Shown: in pieces, positions 27,696 through 36,256 of the stretch | Layout of the letters: the number at the start of each line of letters is the position of its first letter | Numbering within the stretch: the stretch's first letter is position 1 | Translations under genes and position numbers: made by a program | NCBI GenBank assembly: GCA_016191555.1 | Contig: JACPVX010000025.1 | Location: forward strand, 1 to 64,000 | Source of the DNA: Bacteroidota bacterium | GTDB taxonomy: Bacteria; Bacteroidota; Bacteroidia; Cytophagales; Cyclobacteriaceae | Direction: 5' to 3' | Length of the DNA stretch: 64,000 bases | Notes under the pieces: generated by a model | The model's database searches: none | The model's input: the letters and a program-made list of their open reading frames with translations, nothing else | Told to the model about the DNA's origin: nothing

Positions 27696-30086
27696 ATGCT
27701 TAAAAACTACATTAAGATTGCCTTTCGCAATCTGATCAAACAAAAGGGCTATTCATTCATCAATATTGCTGGCCTTGCCACTGGCATGGCGGTTGCCATT
27801 TTAATTGGCCTTTGGATTTGGGATGGAATGACGTACAACATGTATCATTCCAACTATAATCGAATTGCTCAAGTGTGGCAGCACAATGTGTACAATGGAC
27901 AGAAGGAGTCACAAGTTTCGAATCCGTATAAAATGGGCGAAGAAATTCGCAATAAGTATGGTAGCGACTTTAAATATGTCCTGCAAGCCACTTGGAACTT
28001 CACGCGCATCCTCACCGTAGGTGAAAAGAAATTCAATAAGAATGGCTATTACTTCGAGCCGGAAGTGACGGAGATGCTTTCTCTAAAAATGCTGAAAGGC
28101 ACGCGCGATGGACTGAAAGATCCGTATTCCATCTTGTTATCAGAGTCGTTGGCGAAAACCTATTTTGGCGATACCGACCCAATGAATCAGGTAATGCGCA
28201 TTGATAACAAATACGATGTGAAGGTGACGGGCGTATATGAAGACCTGCCCTACAACACCTTCTTCCGCAACATGAATTACATTTTGCCGTGGGAACTATA
28301 TCTGATCAGCAATGAGTGGATCAAGAAAATGGAAAACCCCTGGGGTAGCAACTTCACACAAACCTTTGTGCAGATCGCGGATAACGCTGACATGGAAACC
28401 GTCTCTAAAAAAATTAAGGACGTGAAATTTAATCAACTGAAAGATGAAGAAGACCGAAAGTATAAGCCGGAAGTTTTTCTTCATCCCATGAGCAAATGGT
28501 ATCTCTATTCCGAATTTGAAAATGGTGTTAACACCGGAGGGCGAATCGAACAAGTTTGGTTGTTTGGCACCATCGGTGTATTTGTTCTGTTGCTGGCGTG
28601 CATCAACTTTATGAATCTGAGCACCGCCCGATCAGAAAAGCGTGCGAAGGAAGTTGGCATTCGTAAGTCGATTGGTTCGGTTCGCTCACAATTGGTAAGT
28701 CAGTTTTTTAGCGAGTCGTTGGTGGTGGCATTTATTTCTTTTTTAGTGGCTTTGCTGGCCGTGCAATTGATGTTGCCTACATTTAATCTCGTTGCCGATA
28801 AAAAATTATCGATGCCGTGGGGCAGCACTACATTTTGGTTGGCAGGCATTGCTTTTAGTTTGTTTACAGGTTTGATCGCAGGGAGTTATCCCGCGCTCTA
28901 TCTCTCTTCATTCAATCCGGTAAAAGTTTTGAAGGGCACATTTCGTGTGGGGCGATTTGCTTCTCTGCCGCGCAAAGTGCTGGTAGTTATTCAGTTCAGC
29001 GTTTCCGTCATTCTCATCATCGGCACGGTAATCGTGTTCCGTCAAATTCAATTTGCGAAAGACCGGCCCATCGGCTACGACCGAAATGGTTTAGTTCAAA
29101 TGTTTATGATTACGCCTGAGTTGCATAAACACTTTGATGCTGTTCGTAATGAGTTGAAATCGTCAGGTGCTATTTTAGAAATGGCAGAATCGGGTAGCCC
29201 TCCCACGCAAGTGTGGAACAGCAATGGAGGTTTTGAATGGAAGGGCAAAGATCCGGCTTTGGCTGTAGATTTTCCCAACAACGGAGTCACGTTTGACTAT
29301 GGCAAAACCATTGGCTGGCAATTTGTGGACGGAAGAGATTTCTCGCCTGAGCACGCAACGGATTCATCTGCGTTTGTGATCAATCAGGCAGCGGCAAAAT
29401 TTTTAGGATTTGAAAACCCGGTGGGTGAAGAGTTGAAGTGGAACGATAAATCGTACACGATCATTGGCGTTATTAAAGATATGGTGATTGAGTCGCCATA
29501 CGAACCGGCACGGGCTGCGCTGTTTCATGTTTTAAAAAAAGATGATGGCAATGTTATTTTAATGAAACTCAATCCCGCAAAGGGATCACATGAATCCATC
29601 GAAAAAATAAAAGCTATTTGTGAAAAATATAATCCGGAAGCTCCTTTCGAATATCAATTTGTTGATCAGGAATATGCCCAGAAATTTAAAGGCGAAGAAC
29701 GCATAGGCAAGTTGGCGAGTTTCTTTGCCGGGCTGGCCATCTTCATCAGTTGCTTGGGCATATTCGGCCTTGCTTCTTTTGTGGCAGAACAACGTTCGAA
29801 AGAAATCGGTGTGCGAAAAGTATTGGGCGCTTCGGTGTTTGGATTGTGGAAAATGCTGTCAGGTGATTTTGTGTTGCTTGTATTAATCTCATTTTTATTC
29901 GCGGTGCCTATTTCGTATTACTTTATGGATGGCTGGCTTTCTAAATATCAATACAGAACTGAAATGGCCTGGTGGATATTTGTAATTGCAGGAGCGGGCG
30001 CTTTGGTCATTACGTTGGCAACTGTAAGCTTTCAGGCGATCAAGGCTGCTTTGTCGAATCCGGTGAAGAGTTTGCGCACGGAGTAG
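27696..30086 (+). CDS. FtsX/MacB-like ABC permease without prefix domain
   Basis: A 796-residue membrane protein starting MLKNYIKIAFRNLIKQKGYSFINIAGLATGMA, the normal N-terminus of this family, with no prefix domain and no padR gene in front. The first FtsX unit has NFMNLSTARSEKRAKEVGIRKSIGSV, the second AEQRSKEIGVRKVLGAS, and the C-terminus is NPVKSLRTE. The prefix-domain permeases carry the same start motif internally at residue 75-80, so the prefix is an added module. No neighbouring ATPase gene. Its closest visible resemblance is to the truncated permease at the window start. Confidence 0.92.
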   Translation: MLKNYIKIAFRNLIKQKGYSFINIAGLATGMAVAILIGLWIWDGMTYNMYHSNYNRIAQVWQHNVYNGQKESQVSNPYKMGEEIRNKYGSDFKYVLQATWNFTRILTVGEKKFNKNGYYFEPEVTEMLSLKMLKGTRDGLKDPYSILLSESLAKTYFGDTDPMNQVMRIDNKYDVKVTGVYEDLPYNTFFRNMNYILPWELYLISNEWIKKMENPWGSNFTQTFVQIADNADMETVSKKIKDVKFNQLKDEEDRKYKPEVFLHPMSKWYLYSEFENGVNTGGRIEQVWLFGTIGVFVLLLACINFMNLSTARSEKRAKEVGIRKSIGSVRSQLVSQFFSESLVVAFISFLVALLAVQLMLPTFNLVADKKLSMPWGSTTFWLAGIAFSLFTGLIAGSYPALYLSSFNPVKVLKGTFRVGRFASLPRKVLVVIQFSVSVILIIGTVIVFRQIQFAKDRPIGYDRNGLVQMFMITPELHKHFDAVRNELKSSGAILEMAESGSPPTQVWNSNGGFEWKGKDPALAVDFPNNGVTFDYGKTIGWQFVDGRDFSPEHATDSSAFVINQAAAKFLGFENPVGEELKWNDKSYTIIGVIKDMVIESPYEPARAALFHVLKKDDGNVILMKLNPAKGSHESIEKIKAICEKYNPEAPFEYQFVDQEYAQKFKGEERIGKLASFFAGLAIFISCLGIFGLASFVAEQRSKEIGVRKVLGASVFGLWKMLSGDFVLLVLISFLFAVPISYYFMDGWLSKYQYRTEMAWWIFVIAGAGALVITLATVSFQAIKAALSNPVKSLRTE

Positions 30087-30089
30087 CGA

Positions 30090-30707
30090 TCAAATAAAAT
30101 GCGGTTGATCTAACAGCCAGCCGGTAATGCTGAGTCGCTCGCGCGTGGCGGGCAACACTTCGTGCTCGAGCAAATCGCTACGAAAGCAAACGAGCCTTCC
30201 CGCCAAGGGCAACACATCTTTCGTTTCGTTACCGAGATAGATGCGCAACAGACCACCGTCCGATTCTTGCCAATCGCTGTTTAGATAGCAGATGACTGAA
30301 AGCTTTCGGTGGTCTTCTTTTTTGAATTGATCGAGATGGCGTTTGTAAAAAGTGCCAACGGGATAAATCGTTTGGTGAACCTCAAAGTCTTTCAAACTCA
30401 AATACAGATTTTGATTGACGAACGCAATCAACTCTTTCATCTTAGACAGATAGACTTGCAGCGGTGGCTCAGCCGAATCAGGTTTGATCCACTGAATATA
30501 ATCGCCCCGAATAGCTTCGTTGATTTGCTTTTCCTGACTTTTGCCGATGCCGGCCTTTTTAAATTGTAACAAACCGTTTTTAAATCCGTCCAGTTCTTGA
30601 ATGTTCTTAACTTCTTCCTGACTTAAAAAACCATCTACTATCGAATAGCCATCTTCGGCAATACCATCGGCCAGTTGATTGAGTTGATGTGTAAATTGAT
30701 CGTTCAC
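30090..30707 (-). CDS. 2OG-Fe(II) oxygenase
   Basis: A 205-residue dioxygenase of the prolyl 4-hydroxylase-like class. The metal triad is visible as His124 and Asp126 (YKRHLDQF) and His182 (LEHEVLP), with Arg191 in TRERLSITGW placed to hold 2-oxoglutarate. LSVICYLNSDWQESDGGLLRIYL is the conserved core strand pair. Substrate unknown; protein or small-molecule hydroxylation are both possible. The start is a GTG at 30707, as no ATG is near. It converges with the permease at 27696-30086, three bases apart. Confidence 0.9.
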   Translation of the reverse strand: MNDQFTHQLNQLADGIAEDGYSIVDGFLSQEEVKNIQELDGFKNGLLQFKKAGIGKSQEKQINEAIRGDYIQWIKPDSAEPPLQVYLSKMKELIAFVNQNLYLSLKDFEVHQTIYPVGTFYKRHLDQFKKEDHRKLSVICYLNSDWQESDGGLLRIYLGNETKDVLPLAGRLVCFRSDLLEHEVLPATRERLSITGWLLDQPHFI

Positions 30708-30795
30708 TGCGTAAATTTACAACCACTTTGCGCGAATGCGATTTTTGTGAGGAAGTATTTTGAACCGAGACAGCAGAAAGTGCTGTAGCATCATT

Positions 30796-30803
30796 TAACT
30801 TTG
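30796..30803 (+). promoter_or_regulatory. Candidate -7 promoter element before the LEA-like gene
   Basis: TAACTTTG fits TAnnTTTG and ends only seven bases before the ATG at 30811. If used, the transcript would have almost no leader. No -33 match at normal spacing. Confidence 0.35.
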
Positions 30804-30810
30804 AAATTCT

Positions 30811-31269
30811 ATGAGCGTAAATCGTATTACCTGTTTTCTAATTATTGCCTTATCAGCACTTGTCTTTTCATGTGTGCCCAAGGAACAAGTGGTTTTTAAA
30901 TCCATTAATAATTTGGTGTTGGATGGTGACATGGGCGGCTCGCCTGTATTGAAAGGCGATGCGCTATTTTTCAATCCCAACAAAATACAAACCCGCCTGA
31001 AGGAAATTAAAGTGGAGGTAATGGTGGATGGGAAAAAAGCAGCCGAAGTTGATCAATTAATGGATTTAGTCATTCCCAAGCAATCTGATTTTACTGTACC
31101 CATTCAGGCTAAATTGTCTTTGCAAGACATGGGTTTGCTGGATGCCGTGATCGGATTTTTTGGAGGAAAATCGTATCAGGTTCAGTTTGTAGGATACATT
31201 CGTATTGTGAAGCATGGAGTTACCATTAAAGTGCCGGTGAAATACAACCAAGAAATTAAGTTGAGATAA
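30811..31269 (+). CDS. LEA type 2 (WHy-like) lipoprotein
   Basis: A 152-residue protein with a lipoprotein signal (VFSCVPKEQ; lipidated Cys around residue 19). The mature part has KSINNLVLDGDMGGSPVLKGDALFFNPNKIQTRLKEIKVEV, a pattern of the LEA-2/WHy beta domain that contains the NPN turn. It ends in VPVKYNQEIKLR. In bacteria the role of this domain is unclear; water-stress protection is known for plant relatives. The histidine kinase gene follows after 18 bases on the same strand, so they may be co-transcribed. Confidence 0.78.
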   Translation: MSVNRITCFLIIALSALVFSCVPKEQVVFKSINNLVLDGDMGGSPVLKGDALFFNPNKIQTRLKEIKVEVMVDGKKAAEVDQLMDLVIPKQSDFTVPIQAKLSLQDMGLLDAVIGFFGGKSYQVQFVGYIRIVKHGVTIKVPVKYNQEIKLR

Positions 31270-31287
31270 AACCGGGTTTCCCCAAAC

Positions 31288-32142
31288 ATGAACACCCCTA
31301 TTGTTTTGTTAATCGCTTTGCTCATCATCACCATTGTATGGTTGGGGGTAACAATTATCAAGCTAAAGGCAAAGAACCGAATCATTACCATACAAGGAAA
31401 TGAAATTGAGTGGCAATTGGCTGAGCTCAATAAAAAAAGTGAAGAGTTAAAAGATATTGTCAATCAAAATCAGCAAATCATCAGTTTGGTTTCGCACGAT
31501 TTGAAGGGACCTTTCAATCGCATTTTCGCGTTGGTGCAGTTACTACAATTAACCTCGCAAAATCTTTCGGCTGAGCAGCAAGAATACATTGATAAGATAC
31601 ATCAGATAGTAGCAGATGGTCTTGGCATGATGCGTAACTTATTAGACAATCGCAGGCTCGAAGACAAAGGCATTACTTTGGCACGCGAGAAGTTGAGCTT
31701 GTCCACGTTGCTTCAAACACTGGTTAAAAATTATGAGATACTGGCTTCCAAGAAAAGAGTAACCATTCATTACCAATGCGAAACTCCTATTTACTTGGAA
31801 AGTGATAAAAGCTACCTGATTCGCATTTTCGAAAACCTGTTATCAAATGCGCTGAAGTTTTCGGAAAACGGGAAACACATTTTTGTCGGTCTACAGGAAA
31901 ACAAAGATGGCATTGAAGTAAAAGTGCGAGACGAAGGCCCTGGTATAAGTTCAGAAGATCAGGTCAAGTTATATCATAAATTTCAACGACTTAGCGCCCG
32001 ACCTACTTCTGGTGAAAGCTCTACCGGGCTGGGGCTTTGGATTGTGAAAACCGTTGTTGAAAAATTAGGCGGAGAAATAGAATGCGAAAGTGAAATGGGT
32101 GTCGGTACTACCTTTACGGTTCGCTTAAAAAGGACTAGTTGA
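31288..32142 (+). CDS. Sensor histidine kinase (membrane-anchored, no sensor domain)
   Basis: A 284-residue kinase. One N-terminal membrane helix (residues 3-24, TPIVLLIALLIITIVWLGVTII) is followed by a short coiled-coil linker, the HisKA domain with phospho-acceptor His70 (SLVSHDLKGPFNRIF), and the HATPase domain: N box ENLLSNALKFSENG, G1 DEGPGIS, G2 TGLGLWIVK. There is no recognisable periplasmic sensor, so the signal may come from a partner or from the membrane. It converges on a single-domain receiver gene with an eight-base 3' overlap, its likely but unproven partner. Confidence 0.93.
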   Translation: MNTPIVLLIALLIITIVWLGVTIIKLKAKNRIITIQGNEIEWQLAELNKKSEELKDIVNQNQQIISLVSHDLKGPFNRIFALVQLLQLTSQNLSAEQQEYIDKIHQIVADGLGMMRNLLDNRRLEDKGITLAREKLSLSTLLQTLVKNYEILASKKRVTIHYQCETPIYLESDKSYLIRIFENLLSNALKFSENGKHIFVGLQENKDGIEVKVRDEGPGISSEDQVKLYHKFQRLSARPTSGESSTGLGLWIVKTVVEKLGGEIECESEMGVGTTFTVRLKRTS

Positions 32143-32512
32143 AAAGATAGTCATCATCATTGCCTTCCAATACAGCCGTGAGCGATTCAATCACACTTTC
32201 ATCTTTAATGACATAATCGCGCACGCCCTTTTGGATAAAGCTGAGCACCATGTTCCCATCGTCCAGTGCGCTTAGCATGATTACTTTGTGCGAATCTTTG
32301 ATTTCCCCTTTGATTGCTTCGAAAAGCTCTATTCCGGTCATTCCGGGTAGCTTATAGTCTACAATCAGGGCATCGGGGATCCCATTTTTGAGCGTGGCCA
32401 AAGCCTTCTCTCCCGAATCAAAATGAGTTATTTTATAATCGGGCTTTTGGCCAAGCGACTTTTTAATAAACTCTGCATAGATAAGGTCGTCTTCGATCAG
32501 GTAAATGTTCAT
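32135..32512 (-). CDS. Single-domain response regulator (receiver only)
   Basis: A 125-residue CheY-like receiver. Acidic residues ED near the N-terminus (IYLIEDDLIY), the phospho-acceptor Asp52 (ALIVDYKLPGMTG), the Ser switch (KVIMLSALDD) and the KDE Lys segment (YVIKDE) are all in place. No output domain follows. The frame is open upstream to 32575, but the ATG at 32512 gives the normal N-terminus. It faces the histidine kinase gene tail to tail. Receiver-only proteins act by protein contact or as phosphate sinks. Confidence 0.9.
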   Translation of the reverse strand: MNIYLIEDDLIYAEFIKKSLGQKPDYKITHFDSGEKALATLKNGIPDALIVDYKLPGMTGIELFEAIKGEIKDSHKVIMLSALDDGNMVLSFIQKGVRDYVIKDESVIESLTAVLEGNDDDYLFN

Positions 32513-32599
32513 GGCGAAATAAGAGAACCCCTGCAATATAGCAACGATATTCTTTTCCGGCACGCCCCGAACCATTAAAAATGAAGGAGTTCGATAAAC

Positions 32600-33043
32600 C
32601 TACTGGCTTTTCACCTGTACCCAATTGGCAGCGGCTTTGGTAATCAACTCGGCCTGTTTTTTGTTCCACTCTCCCCGCACTTTCACATTATAATTAAGGT
32701 ATAGCTTGCCGTCTACGATGGTCCAGGCATCGGGTTGGGTTTCTGCCTTGTACCCACGGCTCATGCCAAAAGCACAATAGCCACCAAACTGAGGAGCGTA
32801 TTTTTCAGGATCGGCCTTGAAGAGTTCTGCATTTTTAGCGGAAGCGAAATACCACTTTGCATTTTTATAATCAACCACAAATTCAGGCTTGCCTTTTTGA
32901 GGCACGCTGTCCGTAAAGTAAGTTACGGCATCATAACCACGAATGGCACCTGCGGAGGTTGAAAAAATTTCGGGTTTCTGAGCCATAGCGGCTAAAGATA
33001 CAGTCGCAAGAAGAATTATAAAAGCGATCTTTCTCATATTCAT
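32600..33043 (-). CDS. YHS domain-containing secreted protein
   Basis: A 147-residue protein with a signal peptide (residues 1-21, ending AAMAQ). The mature part contains GYDAVTYFTDSVPQKGKPEFVVDYKNAKWYFASAKNAELF-type sequence and YAPQFGGYCAFGMSRGY, the Cys-containing YHS core associated with heavy metal or metal-centre proteins. The domain is common in Bacteroidota periplasmic proteins of unknown role. It stands alone between two oppositely oriented genes. Confidence 0.85.
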   Translation of the reverse strand: MNMRKIAFIILLATVSLAAMAQKPEIFSTSAGAIRGYDAVTYFTDSVPQKGKPEFVVDYKNAKWYFASAKNAELFKADPEKYAPQFGGYCAFGMSRGYKAETQPDAWTIVDGKLYLNYNVKVRGEWNKKQAELITKAAANWVQVKSQ

Positions 33044-33187
33044 TTTTTGTAAATATGGAAAAAGGCAGAGCCATGATTCGTCAAGCCACCGACAAAACGC
33101 AAAGTTGGAAATTCGCAGCGTTGGTAGTCATAAATCAATGATTTGTCTACGAATGAAGCCAAAGTATTGTTCTCGATTTTTTCCAAC

Positions 33188-33195
33188 TATCTTTC
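33188..33195 (+). promoter_or_regulatory. Candidate promoter (-33 ATTG, -7 TATCTTTC)
   Basis: ATTG at 33166-33169, an 18-base spacer and TATCTTTC at 33188-33195 resemble the Bacteroidota pair TTTG-N19-TAnnTTTG, each with one mismatch. The predicted transcript would start near 33200, beyond the TTG that opens the frame, which supports the ATG at 33223 as start. Confidence 0.35.
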
Positions 33196-33222
33196 AGGTT
33201 GAAAAATCAAGTTTCTAAGTCA

Positions 33223-34422
33223 ATGAAGAAGTGGTGTGGTGTAGTGGTGTTATGGTGTTGTATGATTCATTTCGCGGAGGCGCAGTCACAACCATCCAAC
33301 AGCAAACCTGATAAAGATCTAATTGATGTAGCCGGTCAGATTTTGAATGCAAAGTGGCTAACGAAACACGACACGCTATCGAAGAAAACAGGAAGGGTGT
33401 ATTTTTCTGGCGCTCCTTCTCTGGGGTATTCGCTCACCAGCAACTTAGCTGCCATTTTCGTTGGCGACTTTGCATTTTTTACCAGCGAGGCAGAAGATCA
33501 AAAAATTTCAATTGTGTATCTGGATGTTCTCTACACCCAAAAGCAGCAATTCGTTTTTCGTATTCAAAACAACTTGTGGACAAAAAACAATAAGTTCAAT
33601 ATCGTATCAGATTGGCGCTACTATTGGTATCCACAAAAAACATACGGTTTAGGTATTCAAAGTCGGTTAGACGATGCGGTTGATCAGACCTATTCGTACC
33701 TGCGCTTTCATCAATCCATTCTTAAATCTTTTAAAACCAATTGGTACGTGGGCGCTGGTGTAGCCATCGATCATCACTATGGCATTACACAGGAAAATGG
33801 AAGCGTGTTGTTAAATGATGAAATCAAGCGCTACGGAATTGGAAATCAATCTACCTCTTCAGGTTTGTTATTTCATTTGTTGTACGACAGCCGAATCAAT
33901 TCACTTAATCCCTGGGGCGGTGCCTATGCCAATTTGGTGTATCGACCCAACTTCACATTTTTTGGAAGCGATGGTGCATGGCAAATGGTGCAGGTTGATT
34001 TGCGTAGGTATGTACCCTTTCCGAAAAGAAGCCAAAACGTGTTGGCATTTTGGAGCTACAATTGGTTTACGTTTGGAGGCAATGCGCCTTATCTTGATTT
34101 ACCTGCAACCGCGTGGGATGCCAGCAGTAATCTTGGGCGAGGTTATATTCAGGGTCGGTTTCGAAGCAAGAACTTAGTATATCTGGAATCAGAATATCGG
34201 TTTCGAATTTCGAGAAGTGGATTGTTTGGCGGTGTGGTGTTTGCCAATGCTCAAAGCGTAACCGAATGGCCCTCTAATAATTTTAATGCGATTGCGGTTG
34301 GCGCGGGGGCTGGTATGCGCATCAAATTCAACAAACATTCACGTGCCAATATTTGTATCGATTATGCTTTTGGGCAAGGCGGCTCGCAAGGCATGTTCGT
34401 TAACTTGGGCGAGGTGTTTTAA
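33223..34422 (+). CDS. Outer membrane beta-barrel protein (BamA/TamA-like surface antigen fold)
   Basis: A 399-residue protein from the ATG at 33223; the frame opens earlier at a TTG (33199). A signal peptide ends FAEAQS. The mature part has repeated amphipathic strands, such as KTYGLGIQSRLDDAVDQTYSYLRFHQSIL and INSLNPWGGAYANLVYRPNFTFFG, and a terminal AFGQGGSQGMFVNLGEVF, the aromatic-ended last strand. The barrel pattern resembles the Omp85-type bacterial surface antigen domain, without POTRA domains. Function is unknown. Confidence 0.72.
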   Translation: MKKWCGVVVLWCCMIHFAEAQSQPSNSKPDKDLIDVAGQILNAKWLTKHDTLSKKTGRVYFSGAPSLGYSLTSNLAAIFVGDFAFFTSEAEDQKISIVYLDVLYTQKQQFVFRIQNNLWTKNNKFNIVSDWRYYWYPQKTYGLGIQSRLDDAVDQTYSYLRFHQSILKSFKTNWYVGAGVAIDHHYGITQENGSVLLNDEIKRYGIGNQSTSSGLLFHLLYDSRINSLNPWGGAYANLVYRPNFTFFGSDGAWQMVQVDLRRYVPFPKRSQNVLAFWSYNWFTFGGNAPYLDLPATAWDASSNLGRGYIQGRFRSKNLVYLESEYRFRISRSGLFGGVVFANAQSVTEWPSNNFNAIAVGAGAGMRIKFNKHSRANICIDYAFGQGGSQGMFVNLGEVF

Positions 34423-35136
34423 TTAATTCAATTCGCGTAAGTAGAGTTGAATGGTATTTTCCAATCCAAAGTAAAGTGCATCGCAAATCAATGCATGTCC
34501 TATCGAAACTTCATCCATCTGTGGAATATTTTGTTTGAGGTAGCGTAAGTTGTTCAAGTCTAAATCATGCCCTGCATTGATTCCTAAGTCAAGTGAATTG
34601 GCAACAGCGGCCGCTTCGATGTATGGCTCAATGGCAGCTTCTCTGTTTTGATGATAGTGCGCTGCATAAGGCTCGGTGTAGAGTTCAATCCGATCAGCCC
34701 CAACTTGTTTGGCGCCTTGCACCATGGCGGTGGATGGATCAACAAACACCGAAACGCGTACGCCTTGTTGTTTGATTTCTGAAATGACTTTTTGAAGAAA
34801 AGTAGCATGTGCAATAGTGTCCCATCCTGCGTTGGAGGTAATTGCATCAGGTTTGTCGGGAACGAGCGTAGCTTGTGCCGGTTTCACTTCTTTAATGAGC
34901 TGAAGAAAACGTTCGTCCGGATAGCCTTCAATATTAAACTCAGTAGTCACCACTTTTTTAAGTTCAACTACATCACGAAAGCGAATATGTCTTTCGTCAG
35001 GCCGCGGATGAACAGTAATTCCCTGAGCACCAAATCGCTCGCAGTCGATAGCTGTTTTGATTACATCCGGATTATTGGCTCCGCGTGCGTTACGGAGCGT
35101 AGCAATTTTATTGATGTTTACAGAAAGGCGTGTCAT
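34423..35136 (-). CDS. pdxJ: Pyridoxine 5'-phosphate synthase
   Basis: Condenses 3-hydroxy-1-aminoacetone phosphate with 1-deoxyxylulose 5-phosphate, the last step of DXP-dependent vitamin B6 synthesis. It is 237 residues from the ATG at 35136. Motifs are [30 protein letters not shown] (with active-site His and Glu residues), [10 protein letters not shown], and C-terminal [15 protein letters not shown] and [16 protein letters not shown]. The length matches the usual 235-245. TAGTTTTG (35143-35150, minus strand) is a possible -7 box six bases before the ATG. The barrel-protein gene converges from the other side. Confidence 0.96.
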   Translation of the reverse strand: MTRLSVNINKIATLRNARGANNPDVIKTAIDCERFGAQGITVHPRPDERHIRFRDVVELKKVVTTEFNIEGYPDERFLQLIKEVKPAQATLVPDKPDAITSNAGWDTIAHATFLQKVISEIKQQGVRVSVFVDPSTAMVQGAKQVGADRIELYTEPYAAHYHQNREAAIEPYIEAAAVANSLDLGINAGHDLDLNNLRYLKQNIPQMDEVSIGHALICDALYFGLENTIQLYLRELN

Positions 35137-35254
35137 AGTAGGCAAAACTATGATTTTGAATAGCCTTCTCCTAGCTCTTCCGGCTGATCCGTTATTGGAA
35201 GTTTTTTCTTCGCCAATTCTTGCACTAACTTTACAAGGTTAAATCAGACATACT

Positions 35255-35707
35255 ATGAGTTTAAAGACACAGATTGACAACGACATCAAAGCGGCCATGC
35301 TGGCGAAGAACAAAGATGAACTGACTGCTTTGCGCAGCATCAAATCCATGATCTTATTGGCCGAAACAGAAAAGGGAGGGAGCGGAGACTTGGCACAAGA
35401 TATTGAGGGTAAACTATTAATGAAGGCTGCAAAACAGCGGAAGGAATCTGCTGACATATTTCAAAAGGAAGGTCGCGATGATTTAGCTAAAAAAGAATTA
35501 GTAGAATACGAAGTCATCAGCCGCTACTTGCCAAAGCAATTGACAGAAGAAGAAATTTCAGCGGAGTTGAAAAAGATAATGGAGCAAGTGGGAGCCAAAG
35601 GCCCACAAGATATGGGAAAGGTAATGGGCACCGCTACTAAACAATTAGCCGGCAAGGCCGATGGAAAAGTGATTTCTGAATTAGTAAAAAAACTGTTGGC
35701 TTCTTGA
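35255..35707 (+). CDS. GatB/YqeY domain-containing protein
   Basis: A 150-residue helical protein of the YqeY family: MSLKTQIDNDIKAAMLAKNKDELTALRSIKS, GRDDLAKKELVEYEVISRYLPKQLTEEEI and PQDMGKVMGTATKQLAGKADG are the characteristic blocks. It is related to the C-terminal domain of GatB, which binds tRNA in the amidotransferase; free YqeY has no settled role. It is the first gene of a probable operon, and its stop overlaps the start of the cvpA-type gene. TAACTTTA at 35226-35233 is a near match to the -7 consensus. Confidence 0.93.
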   Translation: MSLKTQIDNDIKAAMLAKNKDELTALRSIKSMILLAETEKGGSGDLAQDIEGKLLMKAAKQRKESADIFQKEGRDDLAKKELVEYEVISRYLPKQLTEEEISAELKKIMEQVGAKGPQDMGKVMGTATKQLAGKADGKVISELVKKLLAS

Positions 35708-36210
35708 GTAAGATTGATATTGTTATTGCTTTGATTTTAGCAATAGGCGGATACCTTGGATACAAGCGAGGATTTTTGATGGAACTGTTTTTTCTGCTGG
35801 CCTTGGTACTCGGAGTTTTTCTTGGGTTTAAACTAATGGGCAAAGGCATGCAATTATTGCATGAGCAATTCAATGCCGATCAAACCTTCTTGCCTTACTT
35901 GGCCTTTATCATCATTTTTATTTTGGTGATTATTCTGGTCATTTTCTTAGGTCATCGAATTAAAAATTCGGTTGATCAAACCTTTTTGGGGAAAGTAGAT
36001 TCTATAGCCGGAGGTGTGCTCGGCGTGATCAAATACTCGTTTTGTTTAAGTATTACCATTTGGTTGGCGCAATCATTAAAAATCGAATTACCCCAAAATT
36101 GGATGGAAGACTCACGCTTATATCCTATTACCGCCAAAGTGGCCGAAAGAACCTCTGCATTTTTAGGTCAATTCATCCCTTTTTTCAAAGAAATATTCAG
36201 ACAGTTCTAA
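35704..36210 (+). CDS. CvpA family membrane protein
   Basis: A 168-residue inner-membrane protein with about four helices: IVIALILAIGGYLGYKRGF, FFLLALVLGVFLGFKLMG, YLAFIIIFILVIILVIFLG and a helix ending LSITIWLAQSL. The first helix plus YKRG is the family signature. CvpA relatives are linked to colicin V production, purF expression and envelope homeostasis. The start is a TTG sharing bases with the stop of the YqeY gene, with no nearby ATG, so translational coupling is likely. Confidence 0.88.
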   Translation: MSKIDIVIALILAIGGYLGYKRGFLMELFFLLALVLGVFLGFKLMGKGMQLLHEQFNADQTFLPYLAFIIIFILVIILVIFLGHRIKNSVDQTFLGKVDSIAGGVLGVIKYSFCLSITIWLAQSLKIELPQNWMEDSRLYPITAKVAERTSAFLGQFIPFFKEIFRQF

Positions 36211-36256
36211 GGTTCAGTTTTTTTTAGTTACTTATCAACAAATAAATTCTATACGA

